DNA of 64,000 bases from Apophysomyces variabilis (Eukaryota > Mucoromycota > Mucoromycetes > Mucorales > Mucoraceae). Shown here in pieces: positions 36,370-48,738 of this stretch. Where the stretch lies: positions 61,735 through 125,734 of the forward strand of contig MZZL01000378.1 in assembly GCA_002749535.1 (NCBI GenBank). Direction: 5' to 3'. How positions within the stretch are numbered: the first letter of the stretch is position 1; every line of letters starts with the position of its first letter. Position numbers and translations under genes: made by a program. The notes beneath the pieces were generated by a model. That model was not told where the DNA came from, made no database searches, and saw only the letters and a list, made by a program, of their open reading frames with translations.

Positions 36370-36735
36370 AATATCAGTGGAGTTCTACTACTTTAAGTGA
36401 TCACTTCTATATTTTCAGTGAACTTTCACTACTTTAAGTGAACCTTTCTTTACTTTCAGTGGAGTTCCACTACTTTAAGTGAGCGCTTCCCTATTTTCAA
36501 TGAACTTTCACTACTTTTAGTGGACCTTCCCTATTTTCAGTGAATCTTCCCTACTTTAAGTGAACCTTTCCTTATTTTCAGTGAACTTTCACTACTTTAA
36601 GTGAACCTTTCCCTATTTTCAGTGAACTTTCACTACTTTAAGTGAACCTTTCCCTACTTTCAGTGGACTTTCACTGTTTTCAGTGGACTTTCACTACTTT
36701 CAGTAGACTTTCCCTACTTTAAGTGAATCCTGTTA
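36370..36735. repeat. Right subterminal repeats of the CACTA element
   Basis: About 16 units of CTACTTTAAGTGAACCTTTCC or CTATTTTCAGTGAACTTTC alternate over 365 bp. They are the reverse complement of the left array at 11127-11305. Confidence 0.9.
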
Positions 36736-36799
36736 CTGTAATGTTGAATGAAATAAAGAGATCTAACAGTCTCAAAGAATTCTATCCATCCCTTTTTCT

Positions 36800-37420
36800 A
36801 TTTACATATAACACAAGGGGTCAGTAGGATCAAAGTCCTTAATAATAGTGACTTTAACTTTTTCCAGTAGCTCCAACACTGTTGGAGCATACTGAGCATA
36901 GACCAAAAGACCAATGACTTTATAGGTTAGAAATGATATGTCAAGGATGTATGCTGATTCAAGTCCCAATTTGCACAAATGGTATCAGACTTCTGGCTAG
37001 TCTATACATTTGGCGCACGGAATATAGATATAATTAAATCCTTGCAGGCCTGATAGGACTTAGAAACTATGAGCTGCTGCAGCTTGTTTTTATTCAGAGA
37101 TTAATAGATAGATAAGATGGTGGCATTTTGCAACTGTGGCCTATGTAGAAGATTTGCTACTATTGGGGACAGTTGAAGAAGAAGAAGAAAAGGAGGAAGC
37201 ATCTGCAGAAGAGAAAGTAGAGGCTATATTTTGAGATACAGCATTAAGATAGGCTTTGAGAGATGCAATTTCTTCATAAAGTTACTAGTTTTGAGTGACC
37301 AATTCTTAGAACTTAGTCAGTTGTTTCTCTTATGAGAAAACACAGGCAACTAAGGCAGCAATTTGAATTGCATGTTCTGAAGAGCAGTAGTAAAATCAAA
37401 CGGCATAATTTCTAAAAAAA
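36800..37420 (-). pseudogene. LINE ORF1-like relic
   Basis: One minus-strand frame reads IASLKAYLNAVSQNIASTFS, a Ser-rich linker, HLCKLGLESAYILDISF, VIGLLVYAQYAPTVLELL and IIKDFDPTDPLCYM, broken by several stops. The pattern LG.....ILDI.F...VIGLLV and DFDP resembles the ORF1 remnant at 52139-53300 (IIDI, TIALLVYTDY, TFDPTNAD). It is a fragment, and no matching RT is adjacent. Confidence 0.5.
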
Positions 37421-39317
37421 GGCGCCTGTTGAAATTGAATATCAAAGGGGGGGTGCACCTGGGAAGAAAAATTTAGGGCGGGGGTTGAAAAAGAGGGAGG
37501 AGAAGGGGAGTCTAAAGAAAAAATCCTTTTTCTTTCTGACAAAATTTTTTTTAAACGTTCAGAAAATTGATATAAAAATAGGAAAAAGTTTAAGCTAACA
37601 TGCACTGAAATTAAGATATAGTAAAGTGGAAATCGAGGAGAACAATATATCAAAAAATAAAGGATAGATAAAATACTTTTTTTAAAGATAAAAGGAATAC
37701 TTCTTTTATAAAGTCAAAAAAAGTGATAAAAAAGTGAAATGACATATGCAGTGCTTTATCTTATGATAGAAGGGTACAAAATAAAGAGAATACAAATATA
37801 TATAGGAAGGGAAAGGGTGTATAATAAATATAACACTTAGAAGAAAAGAATACAATATAATTGCAATTAATAAAAGAGGAAGAGTATAATAAAATAATCT
37901 TAACTATAAGAAGAGTATTAAAGAATTTTAAAAGAGAATAATAAAATAAAGATGATTAAAAGAAGGAAATACAATAATAGAAGGGTACCAAAAAAAAGAC
38001 TTTAGTGAAATATATAATAAACTTCTATTAATTATATGCTTTAATGATCCTCAGCAATCCAATAACAACAATATAACTTAACTAAAATAAATTTTAGAGT
38101 ATAAACAAAGCTTGAGGCACAAAAAGGGTTTTTTGGATATTGCTCCCCCCATATCTTTTTATTCCCTTTGTTCTTATTTTTTATTTATAGAAAACTTCTA
38201 CTAAACTTCATACTAGTAAGACAAGATCTTTAGAAAAGGAAACTAATAAAAAAATGAATAAAATAGAAAATAGCAATAATGAATAAAAGAAAATAATTAT
38301 AAATTATACTATTTTGACTTAAAAGACAATTGTGTATATGTTAGGATAGAACAATAAAATGCAGAGATGATAGCATTGTATAATACCAGTTTTATCCAGG
38401 TCAAGGTCAAGTAATAGGTTCATCATTTATGAAAGTTGTGCACCATTGGAGTCTGTTGTGTGTCTATCTTTTGGTTTGTAAAGGTAGTATACCTCAAAAG
38501 ATGTGGTGTACCAACAAACTGCCAGACATTGTGTCCCAGCCAAATACGTTGTGCATAAATTCCACCCCAAGTGTCGTGTACCTCCAAGAACGTGGTGCAC
38601 ATAACCGAAGAGACAGGAAAAAGACCAAGACTTTCTATAGAATTGAGTATATGCAAGCACTTCATTTTCATTTTTTTTTACTTCCTTGGGACGGCCGGAA
38701 ACAATCGCCATGCACCGTGTCAGAATGTCATGAGCGAAAGCATAAAACGCCAATCAGAAATAAGGACATAAAAGAAGAAATAGCACTTTATGCCAAATAG
38801 CAAAGTAACTTGCCAAAAAGGCTATGTCAACTACAAGAGTCACATGATGGATAGACTTTCTTAGTACCTTCCTTTTCTGGCCTTATCCATTGATCAATAA
38901 TAATACCTAAATCAGAATAATCAGCTTAGTAAAAAGATATTAATTGTATATTATAGCAAGTTTTAGAAAACTATATAAACTCTTTATTTAGATTAAATAA
39001 AGAAAAGTTATCTTATAATATATTTTTATTATTTTATATCAAAAACAAAATAACCTATATACTTTATCCACTAACATAATTGGTAGCTGATATGGCTAAC
39101 TTCCTTATTATGATATCTTTTATTTTATTTATATTTTATTTTTGTCTCTTGTAACAGTGCGTCTGAATACTTTTTATTATTATTCTTTGATAACAGTGCA
39201 TCTGAATATTTTTTTATTATTCTTTAACAATAGTGTGTTCAAATATTTTTTTATTTTTTTTGATTATGATGCATCTGATTATTTGTTCTACCAAAGTTTA
39301 TTGTCTATCTTTATCTT
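37421..39317. other. AT-rich stretch without recognised genes
   Basis: Long A/T-rich runs, short poly-A and poly-T tracts and scattered short frames on both strands. Frames near 38423-38800 overlap on both strands and show no family motif. The end (39130-39300) has three units of GTGYGTCTGAATAYTTTTTATT-like sequence as an imperfect tandem repeat. Confidence 0.5.
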
Positions 39318-39318
39318 N
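39318..39318. other. Single-N assembly join
   Basis: One N separates TTTATCTT from TATATATATTGAAAG. The sequence right of it restarts at the equivalent of 34161. Confidence 0.95.
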
Positions 39319-39326
39319 TATATATA

Positions 39327-39653
39327 TTGAAAGATGAATGTGGTGATCTAATGCCTAAGGCATACCCTCCATCAGCACTCAAACTTGTGTCCCAGGAAGA
39401 GCTAGTACCTGAGGATGAAATTTTTAAAGTGGAAGCTATCATAGCCTACAAAGAAATGGCCAAAGGCCAATACTTATACAAAGTAAGATGGAGAGGCTAT
39501 AAGCCAGAAGATGATACTTGGGAACCAGCAACAAATTTTCAGGATCCTAGATTGGTTACCCAATATTGGGATAAAATCAAACAAAAGCCAGACATACCTG
39601 TAAACAATGAACGTAATTCTAAATGGAAAAGCAAATCACAACAAAGAGCTTAA
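39327..39653 (+). pseudogene. pol: Duplicate of gypsy-1 integrase end and chromodomain
   Basis: Same sequence as 34169-34495, starting after the N. Likely an artefact copy. Confidence 0.85.
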
Positions 39654-39784
39654 AACAAACGTTCACGAAATTGAAATACAATAACCCCATAACATATATA
39701 TACAAAACAAAGCATGCATGTATAACAGTGTAAAGACACTTTAAAACAATAACTTCAGGTGGCTAAGAGCCTGGTAGGGGGTAA

Positions 39785-39992
39785 TGTTGTATCTGTAAGT
39801 GATCAACAAAGATATTAAATGAAGCTCAGTCACATTCGGTGCTCTAAATCCAATTTTACTAGTTGAGACATATAAAAGGGAGCAACTTATACTCTAAATA
39901 AAGGATATACCAAAGTCTCACAGTATTTTACTGTTCCCTTTTTCTCTGGCAATCCATACGCATATTTTCTCGACTTCTACTCAAATATTTCA
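39785..39992 (+). repeat. Duplicate of the gypsy-1 3' LTR
   Basis: Same as 34627-34834. It should not be counted as a third LTR or a solo LTR. Confidence 0.88.
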
Positions 39993-40958
39993 ACAACAAT
40001 GCCACTCTCAAGCCTCTAGTGTTTACCATTACCCAGCATTACCTTTGCCACATCACTTCCACTATGCGCAACCTTGGTCCTCTCCATGCAATCTCTGCAA
40101 GGTGTATAGAACGCACTAATGGTTTGTATAAGAAAATGATCCGTTCCATGTCAGCACCAGGAACCAACGCCAGCAACATTGTGAAGAGAATCGCCACCTT
40201 CTGCTTCTTGGAGAGGGTTCATCCACAACTACAGGAAACTGTAGCGTATGATGAGCTCTCATATCTTGCTGCAAGACTAGGTTCAACTGAACCTCAAATC
40301 TGGAAGCCTTACCATAAAGAAACTGACGTGCAAAACTTTCAAGGAGCCATTGGCGTTAACAGGCATACATTCCACAATCTGCTCGCTGCTTTCTGGATCA
40401 GCCAAGGCAAATTCACATCTGCAGCAACTCCCCACAGTGTCATTCTAGAACTGCATTCCCAGTTTCTTGCGTCAGGCCGTGTGTGGAAGGACAGTTGTGT
40501 TTATTCTAGCAAGCTTCATAATAACTGCCATGACTCTAGCTAATGCAATTCATTGGCATTGTATGAAATCGCCAGGATAATATAAGTTTCAGTTATATGT
40601 TATTGGATAGGCAATTTACAGGTCTGAACTTGATTGCCTTAGCAACGCTGGCTATGAGATTCATGAGATGTTCCTTGGGGAGACTCAGTTCTATGTATAC
40701 CACTAGCATCAGGGAGACAGACGAATTCTTGCAGTTGTCCGTTTCTATAAGAATGTGAATCAGCAAAGCAATCACTTCCTGGTGCTTTCCAGAACCACGT
40801 CTGACAGGGGGGTCTTAAGGGTGGTTGACATTGATGGATTGACAAACACAGCTGGACTGGTGCAAAGCCTTGATTCGAATAACCACTTCTATGTCGTTTG
40901 GCCTTATGGCAAGATGAACCAGATGGTCAAGTTTGGAAACCCTGCTTCTTTAGGGTAG
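39993..40958 (+). pseudogene. Duplicate of the CACTA transposase 3' part
   Basis: Same as 34835-35800. The matching CACTA end is at 41901 with TTG at 41902-41904. Confidence 0.85.
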
Positions 40959-41527
40959 TCACTTTTTTTTTCTTCCATATTCTTATATTTTTTGCTCTCT
41001 TCCCCCCTCTTGGGTCTCTTGTTTTGTTTCTCCTTGTTTACTTTTTTTATTTGCTGTCCTTTTCCTAACCCCCAAAAATTTCCATTTCTCTTTTTTGTTT
41101 TTCTTCACTGTATAGAATTTATAGATTAGACATTGCTTGAACATCTTTGTTTCATAAAACTTACTTCTGACAAAACTGCCCGTTATCGTTTTAAGTCCTA
41201 GTAATCAGTACGTTTGCTTTAACTACAGTTTGTCAACGTTATCATTTTGGAGAATCTTATGCAGCACTGGTATACACGGCATGCCAAAGTCAACTATAGT
41301 CATCAGCTTATCAGTTATCTTCTGCAAAGGGTTACTACCAGTAGCTAGCCGCTGACGTTGAGAGTATATGGTACCCGTAAGAGCAGAAGTGAGCCAAGTT
41401 TAGTTTTTGCGCATGTTGAATCCAGATCAAAAAGGAAAAGAGTGATGCTTTCAACTAATTGAGTTGTCGCCTGTCATATGAATATGCGGTCTTCTGAATG
41501 ACTTTGCAAACATTACTAAGGATCCCT

Positions 41528-41893
41528 AATATCAGTGGAGTTCTACTACTTTAAGTGATCACTTCTATATTTTCAGTGAACTTTCACTACTTTAAGTGAA
41601 CCTTTCTTTACTTTCAGTGGAGTTCCACTACTTTAAGTGAGCGCTTCCCTATTTTCAATGAACTTTCACTACTTTTAGTGGACCTTCCCTATTTTCAGTG
41701 AATCTTCCCTACTTTAAGTGAACCTTTCCTTATTTTCAGTGAACTTTCACTACTTTAAGTGAACCTTTCCCTATTTTCAGTGAACTTTCACTACTTTAAG
41801 TGAACCTTTCCCTACTTTCAGTGGACTTTCACTGTTTTCAGTGGACTTTCACTACTTTCAGTAGACTTTCCCTACTTTAAGTGAATCCTGTTA
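41528..41893. repeat. Duplicate of the right CACTA subterminal repeats
   Basis: Same as 36370-36735. Confidence 0.85.
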
Positions 41894-41957
41894 CTGTAAT
41901 GTTGAATGAAATAAAGAGATCTAACAGTCTCAAAGAATTCTATCCATCCCTTTTTCT

Positions 41958-42578
41958 ATTTACATATAACACAAGGGGTCAGTAGGATCAAAGTCCTTAA
42001 TAATAGTGACTTTAACTTTTTCCAGTAGCTCCAACACTGTTGGAGCATACTGAGCATAGACCAAAAGACCAATGACTTTATAGGTTAGAAATGATATGTC
42101 AAGGATGTATGCTGATTCAAGTCCCAATTTGCACAAATGGTATCAGACTTCTGGCTAGTCTATACATTTGGCGCACGGAATATAGATATAATTAAATCCT
42201 TGCAGGCCTGATAGGACTTAGAAACTATGAGCTGCTGCAGCTTGTTTTTATTCAGAGATTAATAGATAGATAAGATGGTGGCATTTTGCAACTGTGGCCT
42301 ATGTAGAAGATTTGCTACTATTGGGGACAGTTGAAGAAGAAGAAGAAAAGGAGGAAGCATCTGCAGAAGAGAAAGTAGAGGCTATATTTTGAGATACAGC
42401 ATTAAGATAGGCTTTGAGAGATGCAATTTCTTCATAAAGTTACTAGTTTTGAGTGACCAATTCTTAGAACTTAGTCAGTTGTTTCTCTTATGAGAAAACA
42501 CAGGCAACTAAGGCAGCAATTTGAATTGCATGTTCTGAAGAGCAGTAGTAAAATCAAACGGCATAATTTCTAAAAAAA
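41958..42578 (-). pseudogene. Duplicate of the LINE ORF1-like relic
   Basis: Same as 36800-37420. Confidence 0.5.
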
Positions 42579-44475
42579 GGCGCCTGTTGAAATTGAATAT
42601 CAAAGGGGGGGTGCACCTGGGAAGAAAAATTTAGGGCGGGGGTTGAAAAAGAGGGAGGAGAAGGGGAGTCTAAAGAAAAAATCCTTTTTCTTTCTGACAA
42701 AATTTTTTTTAAACGTTCAGAAAATTGATATAAAAATAGGAAAAAGTTTAAGCTAACATGCACTGAAATTAAGATATAGTAAAGTGGAAATCGAGGAGAA
42801 CAATATATCAAAAAATAAAGGATAGATAAAATACTTTTTTTAAAGATAAAAGGAATACTTCTTTTATAAAGTCAAAAAAAGTGATAAAAAAGTGAAATGA
42901 CATATGCAGTGCTTTATCTTATGATAGAAGGGTACAAAATAAAGAGAATACAAATATATATAGGAAGGGAAAGGGTGTATAATAAATATAACACTTAGAA
43001 GAAAAGAATACAATATAATTGCAATTAATAAAAGAGGAAGAGTATAATAAAATAATCTTAACTATAAGAAGAGTATTAAAGAATTTTAAAAGAGAATAAT
43101 AAAATAAAGATGATTAAAAGAAGGAAATACAATAATAGAAGGGTACCAAAAAAAAGACTTTAGTGAAATATATAATAAACTTCTATTAATTATATGCTTT
43201 AATGATCCTCAGCAATCCAATAACAACAATATAACTTAACTAAAATAAATTTTAGAGTATAAACAAAGCTTGAGGCACAAAAAGGGTTTTTTGGATATTG
43301 CTCCCCCCATATCTTTTTATTCCCTTTGTTCTTATTTTTTATTTATAGAAAACTTCTACTAAACTTCATACTAGTAAGACAAGATCTTTAGAAAAGGAAA
43401 CTAATAAAAAAATGAATAAAATAGAAAATAGCAATAATGAATAAAAGAAAATAATTATAAATTATACTATTTTGACTTAAAAGACAATTGTGTATATGTT
43501 AGGATAGAACAATAAAATGCAGAGATGATAGCATTGTATAATACCAGTTTTATCCAGGTCAAGGTCAAGTAATAGGTTCATCATTTATGAAAGTTGTGCA
43601 CCATTGGAGTCTGTTGTGTGTCTATCTTTTGGTTTGTAAAGGTAGTATACCTCAAAAGATGTGGTGTACCAACAAACTGCCAGACATTGTGTCCCAGCCA
43701 AATACGTTGTGCATAAATTCCACCCCAAGTGTCGTGTACCTCCAAGAACGTGGTGCACATAACCGAAGAGACAGGAAAAAGACCAAGACTTTCTATAGAA
43801 TTGAGTATATGCAAGCACTTCATTTTCATTTTTTTTTACTTCCTTGGGACGGCCGGAAACAATCGCCATGCACCGTGTCAGAATGTCATGAGCGAAAGCA
43901 TAAAACGCCAATCAGAAATAAGGACATAAAAGAAGAAATAGCACTTTATGCCAAATAGCAAAGTAACTTGCCAAAAAGGCTATGTCAACTACAAGAGTCA
44001 CATGATGGATAGACTTTCTTAGTACCTTCCTTTTCTGGCCTTATCCATTGATCAATAATAATACCTAAATCAGAATAATCAGCTTAGTAAAAAGATATTA
44101 ATTGTATATTATAGCAAGTTTTAGAAAACTATATAAACTCTTTATTTAGATTAAATAAAGAAAAGTTATCTTATAATATATTTTTATTATTTTATATCAA
44201 AAACAAAATAACCTATATACTTTATCCACTAACATAATTGGTAGCTGATATGGCTAACTTCCTTATTATGATATCTTTTATTTTATTTATATTTTATTTT
44301 TGTCTCTTGTAACAGTGCGTCTGAATACTTTTTATTATTATTCTTTGATAACAGTGCATCTGAATATTTTTTTATTATTCTTTAACAATAGTGTGTTCAA
44401 ATATTTTTTTATTTTTTTTGATTATGATGCATCTGATTATTTGTTCTACCAAAGTTTATTGTCTATCTTTATCTT

Positions 44476-44720
44476 ACCATAAATGAAGATATGAATATAG
44501 TGTTTTCTACTATATATTTCATTACAACTAGGTTTACTATTCTAAAAATTTAAATTCTTAAGTTACTTACCTACTTTAGTAAAAGAGTAATAAGTATGAT
44601 CAATACTTGGATTAATATTTTTGAACATTATCATCAAACCTGTAGATAAACTAAAACTTATCTTGTCCATATAGCCACACTCTATCTTTAAGGCATTATA
44701 TATACCTGGCTAATAAACCT
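44476..44720. other. AT-rich stretch, nothing recognised
   Basis: This is the unique sequence that should follow directly on 39317 once the overlap is collapsed. Confidence 0.4.
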
Positions 44721-44724
44721 TGAA

Positions 44725-45110
44725 CAAGAACTGGGTCCTCATTCTTTAACATGGAATCATCTTAAGACCTCTCTCCTGAACTACTTTAGGCCAACATTGT
44801 CTATGCATAAATCACAAAACTGGTTAGCCAATCTTACCTAAACTATGACAGTCAAAAAGTATATTAATGCTTTTGTTGAACTTAGTATAGAGATTCTAGA
44901 CTTGTCTAAAGCTGAAAAACTTGATCGCTTTGTCTATAGTCTGAAGCCTAGAATCCAAGAACATATCCTATCTTATGCTCCCACTTGTATAAATGATGCC
45001 TGCCAGTTTGCCATTGCAAAAAGTATGGCAATAATTACCATCAACTTTTATCTTGAGCCTATGTCAACAGCTTTCTAAGCGCCCAATCTAATGCTTATGG
45101 ATTTAGACAA
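44725..45110 (+). pseudogene. LTR-retrotransposon gag fragment
   Basis: The frame reads HSLTWNHLKTSLLNYF, then after a stop VKKYINAFVELSIEI, LSKAEKLDRFVYSLKP and IQEHILSYAP. This is the usual gag pattern W..LK..L...F followed by Y...F..L and EKLD.FV..LKP. It is a short piece and ends close to the left end of hAT-3. It is not closely similar to the three gypsy elements here. Confidence 0.65.
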
Positions 45111-45537
45111 TCTGGAGATACTATAAAAACTCTACTATCTCCAAAGACAATGTGGTACTAGGGATCTTCACAGGTCAGGTCAGGTTGGGTTGAAGGTCAA
45201 CCTGTATTCAATCTGTTTATAAACAGATAACCCATATCCAACCTGTTTATATGAGGTGGGTTAACAGGTTAGGTATAGGTCAACCAATAGTATTTAAGGA
45301 TATGAATATGGTTAAGCACTTTGACGTTTGTGTAATAAAAAGTACGTTGTAAAACGCAGCAATAATTTATTTGTAGCCTTGCAAAATATAGCAGAAACAA
45401 GTAAGGAAAAAAAAGGGAATTTTTTTGTAAATTAAAGTAATAATGTCATATAATAGTATGATGTTATAATGGTGCTATGGCATCTGTTAAAAGGACGGTC
45501 AAAGTAAAAGAAGTGTATTTATTTTCTGACAAAGGTT

Positions 45538-47791
45538 TTAAAGCAAGGCATAAGAGGGAAAGATGTCAAAGTAAAAATAAAAGCAAAGGGGACAGAATTT
45601 TTTGGGGACTGTAAAAAGCTTTCTTGTTTTATTTTTCTTCACAAAACTTTTTTCTTGGCCGTTTAATACCTTTTGCCAAGAGTTAACCAACACTAATTGC
45701 TGAAGTGATTCCTGCAATAAACGATTGCATTCAAATAGTATAAAAAACTTTGCTTGTGAAAAGCATCATTCTGATGGTGCTGATGTTGCCGGCACTGCTA
45801 GGTATCATAATGCCATTTCAGACAACTCTTTCCACTGCGTGCTATGACTTTTCTAGTACTCTAATGCTTGCATTGATTCTGCGAATGTCCCTTCTGCAAT
45901 GTACTCACTCAACTGATCACTGGGCGCCTTTAGCTTGAACAATTGAATTTTCTTTTGTGGCATTTCGTTTGATAGCACATTAAGCTTTGGATGAAAAGCT
46001 TCTTCCCAAACCGCTTGCACTGCATGCTTTGATTGCACAATCTATTCTGTTGGCCATTCAATGTCACTCCACTATTGGTACTTTGTATATGGATTAAGAG
46101 CTGTTGCAATGGAGTAGACCAGTGCAGTACTTCTACTGTAATATTCCTTCAACTTGGAATGAGCAAAGTCAGCAGCAAAAGCAATAGTTGGGAATGTCTA
46201 ACGAACGTAAAAGTCAGTAAGTGTTTGTGATAGTACTTTTGAACTTGTATTTCTTACTGCCATTTTTTCTTCTTTGTATTTTTCCATATAGTTGAACAAC
46301 CAGTTATACACAGGTATAGTACTGTTTATCGTCAGATACAATGCACCTGAGAGTTCTAAAATAAATGTATCAAAGCCAGAAAGTAGATTCTAAACTTCTT
46401 CAACGCACTGCCAATCTTCTGAAGAAAGTCTATAAGCGGACATTTTGCTTGAGGTTTGCCAAACATCGCTATATGCTTTTTGCTGCTCATATGCTCTTTA
46501 GAGCATCATAAAGGTAGAGTTCCAGCGCATCTTGATATCCATGATCAATTCTTTGCTTGGTAGACTGTTGGCAGTACAATACCATTTGTACATTTCTCTT
46601 CTTTATGGTAAAGATCTAATCTTGATGATACCATGACGAAGACGTTGGATAATGTTACCTACAAGATAAGTTCAGTTACTATTAGTATATATTTTTGTAA
46701 CAGTAATGCTTACCAACAGAATTGCTAATAGTATTCTCATTTCTATCAACAGTTTGATCACCATTCAAATCATCATTGGCCTCTGCTAGCAATCCATCTT
46801 TTATAACTGATTGTGCTGCCAAATTGATAATATGTCCAATGCAAGAGATGCGATTTTCATCTGCCTTGAAGATGCCACTTCCAACTAACATTTCCAATTC
46901 TCTTGCCATTACGATCATGCTGGATGCATTGTCTGTTGTTATGAAAAACGGTTTTGAGGTAAGATCAAATTTAGCTAACATCATCATGATTGTCTAGGTC
47001 ATGTTTGATCCAGAATGAGGGCCATTGAGAGGTTCAAATCTGATAATGATTGATTGTTGCTTCCAGTTTGAATCAATCCAGTGTGCTATTATCCCAAGGA
47101 ATACATCTCTAAGATCATTTGTCCAACCATCAACCGTGTATGACATGTAAGGCTAATCCTTCAGAAGATTGATTATTTGTTGCTGATACTGTTTATAGTA
47201 TTTCTGGTGATCATGTTTGATAGTAGATGTACTAGGAAGTTTTAGGCTGGCAAGATCAGGAGCGCTATGAGCAAGATAAAGGAGTTCTTGCAACGTTTGA
47301 TGGGAAACAGATGTGTATGGAGAGGCGGTAGATATCATATCAGCAACAAGGATTTGCTGAAACTTTTCTTTGCTGAAAATTGATTTTTGGACCGTTCTAT
47401 CAGCATTGGTAAAGTACATATTGAGAGGTCCATTGAAAAGAGGAATAGAACCAGCACTAGCAGCAGGAGAATCCTTGGAAATTTTATGCTTAGATAAAAG
47501 ATGTCTGATTACATTGCCAGTAGATCCATCACTGCTGGCAAACTCATGGTTACAATGACTGCCAGAACGACTAATGTAGTTGCAAACGATCTTGTTAACA
47601 CCTCCAACTTTTTGCCAGGTTGCCCAATTGTTTACAAAGATCCAGCTAGTTGGAGTCCTTTGCTTCTTGTTTGGTGGGACAGATAACGAACTGTCATCAA
47701 CGTTTGCTTCAATTGACATATATGATTCTTGTCTTAAAAGTTCAGTATCTGATCCAGCGTCCTCAATTTCTGTCACCATAGTGGACAACAT
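45538..47791 (-). pseudogene. hAT-3 transposase, decayed
   Basis: It starts MLSTMVTEIEDAG and has the BED-like finger with C-x9-C (CNYISRSGSHC) and VIRHLLSKH, then VDGWTNDL, FFITTDNASSM and GHIINLAAQ. The C-terminal part reads YLAVPATSAPSE-stop-CFSQ. Stops occur after LEY near 45853, in the dimerisation domain and near 46995. An intron is expected at NSVGK (near 46700, donor GTAAGCAT). The final in-frame stop is at 45538. Confidence 0.85.
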
Positions 47792-48738
47792 ATCCTGTAT
47801 ACAATTAGATATGGCTAAGAAGGTATATTACTTACATCAGTCAATTCAGAAGCTTAACGTTGAGCATTGGTCAAGCTTTCAGTGAATGAATATTGTATTG
47901 TGTTAGGTAAGAAAAAAGATAACAGAGAGATAATGCTTTTCTCATCAGTTAATGCTTTCTGATTATATAGCTTTCTACTGCAGCACTTGTATGATCTTCT
48001 TTTTTTTCCTTCTACTTCAAAACAGGAAGTTTACTACGCTATTACTATGATAGCAGCTTTACAATAGTTGTCAATTACTGCGGCAGAACACGTTCTTAGT
48101 AAGATTAGACCTTTTAGATTGATCTTCAACTTCACCAAAGTCAGCATCCCTTTTGTGGTAATTTACTGCAGTTGCTGAACATCATTACATCATGCCAACT
48201 ATTGTTTCCTTACTGTGGCAGTCTTTGCAAACGTATATGCTTTGGCTTAATAGTAGAGTATTGAAGGTAAGTGTTTTATATAATGCCTGTTTTAGCTGTT
48301 CAATTGCTACAAAAATAAAATGGAGAGCTTTTTCATTTATTCTTTATTATATATAAACGAGTTTTGACATAGTAGTCAGTTTAAGCTTTATGCTTGTAAT
48401 TGTGGTAGTAAGAGAAAAGAAATAAGAAAAGATGCAAACAGTAAAATACTGTGAGACTGGAATATCGCTTTATTCTTGATACCACTCTCTTATTTATACT
48501 TTTTCTACATTATCTCAGCTATCATGATGTGACTTTTAATAGTGTTGATCACTAGTCTTATTAATATGTAGCTTCTACCTAGTTTTCAGGGAAGTATTTG
48601 ACATAGAATCTCCAATATAGATGATCTTATTATAGTTTAGCCATATTTAGGGTTGTTGTCCTTTTGGATACAACAGTAATGTCATGCTGCTTTGTCATTA
48701 TGAAAATCTAAATCAACATGTATTTAGACATTCCACTC
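47792..48738. other. Upstream non-coding region of hAT-3
   Basis: No gene. ACTGCGGCAG-like motifs recur (48075, 48195), as in hAT-1 and hAT-2. A stretch at about 48440-48700 contains CACAGTATTTTACTGT-type sequence in reverse orientation, like the gypsy-1 LTR, with ATCAGCTATC and GATCACTAG nearby. It may be a very decayed solo LTR. Confidence 0.35.

Larger units (their letters stand above)
11116..36743 (+). mobile_element. CACTA (CMC) transposon, 25.6 kb with nested insertions
   Basis: The left end is CACTACAGTAAC at 11116 and the right end GTTACTGTAATG finishes at 36743, an inverted repeat whose similarity continues into TTCACT.AAAGTAGGGAAA. The 3-bp flanks are TTG at 11113-11115 and TTG at 36744-36746, the target duplication size typical of CACTA. 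Subterminal repeat arrays lie inside both ends. Genes inside: a transposase on the plus strand (17884-35800 with an insertion) and a divergent second gene (16509-17174). Without hAT-2 and the gypsy insert the element is about 6.8 kb. It is the oldest layer of the nest and is decayed. Confidence 0.9.
39319..44475. repeat. Second copy of 34161-39317, probably an unmerged contig overlap
   Basis: The block repeats 34161-39317 at an offset of 5158, with no difference in any stretch I compared and identical frames throughout. It begins inside the gypsy-1 integrase and ends exactly where the first copy meets the N. It therefore repeats the chromodomain, the gypsy 3' LTR, the CACTA end and the AT-rich region. 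Annotate its contents once only. Confidence 0.9.

Noticed and set aside
38423..38800. Overlapping open frames on both strands (and their duplicate at 43581-43958)
   Set aside because: No domain, no conserved pattern, and mutually exclusive frames of similar length; chance is likely.
39785..39992. Solo LTR of gypsy-1
   Set aside because: It belongs to the duplicated block and is the 3' LTR counted twice.
34161..44475. Real recent tandem duplication
   Set aside because: Copy ends coincide exactly with the N on one side, no difference was seen over 5 kb, and other repeats in the window are diverged.
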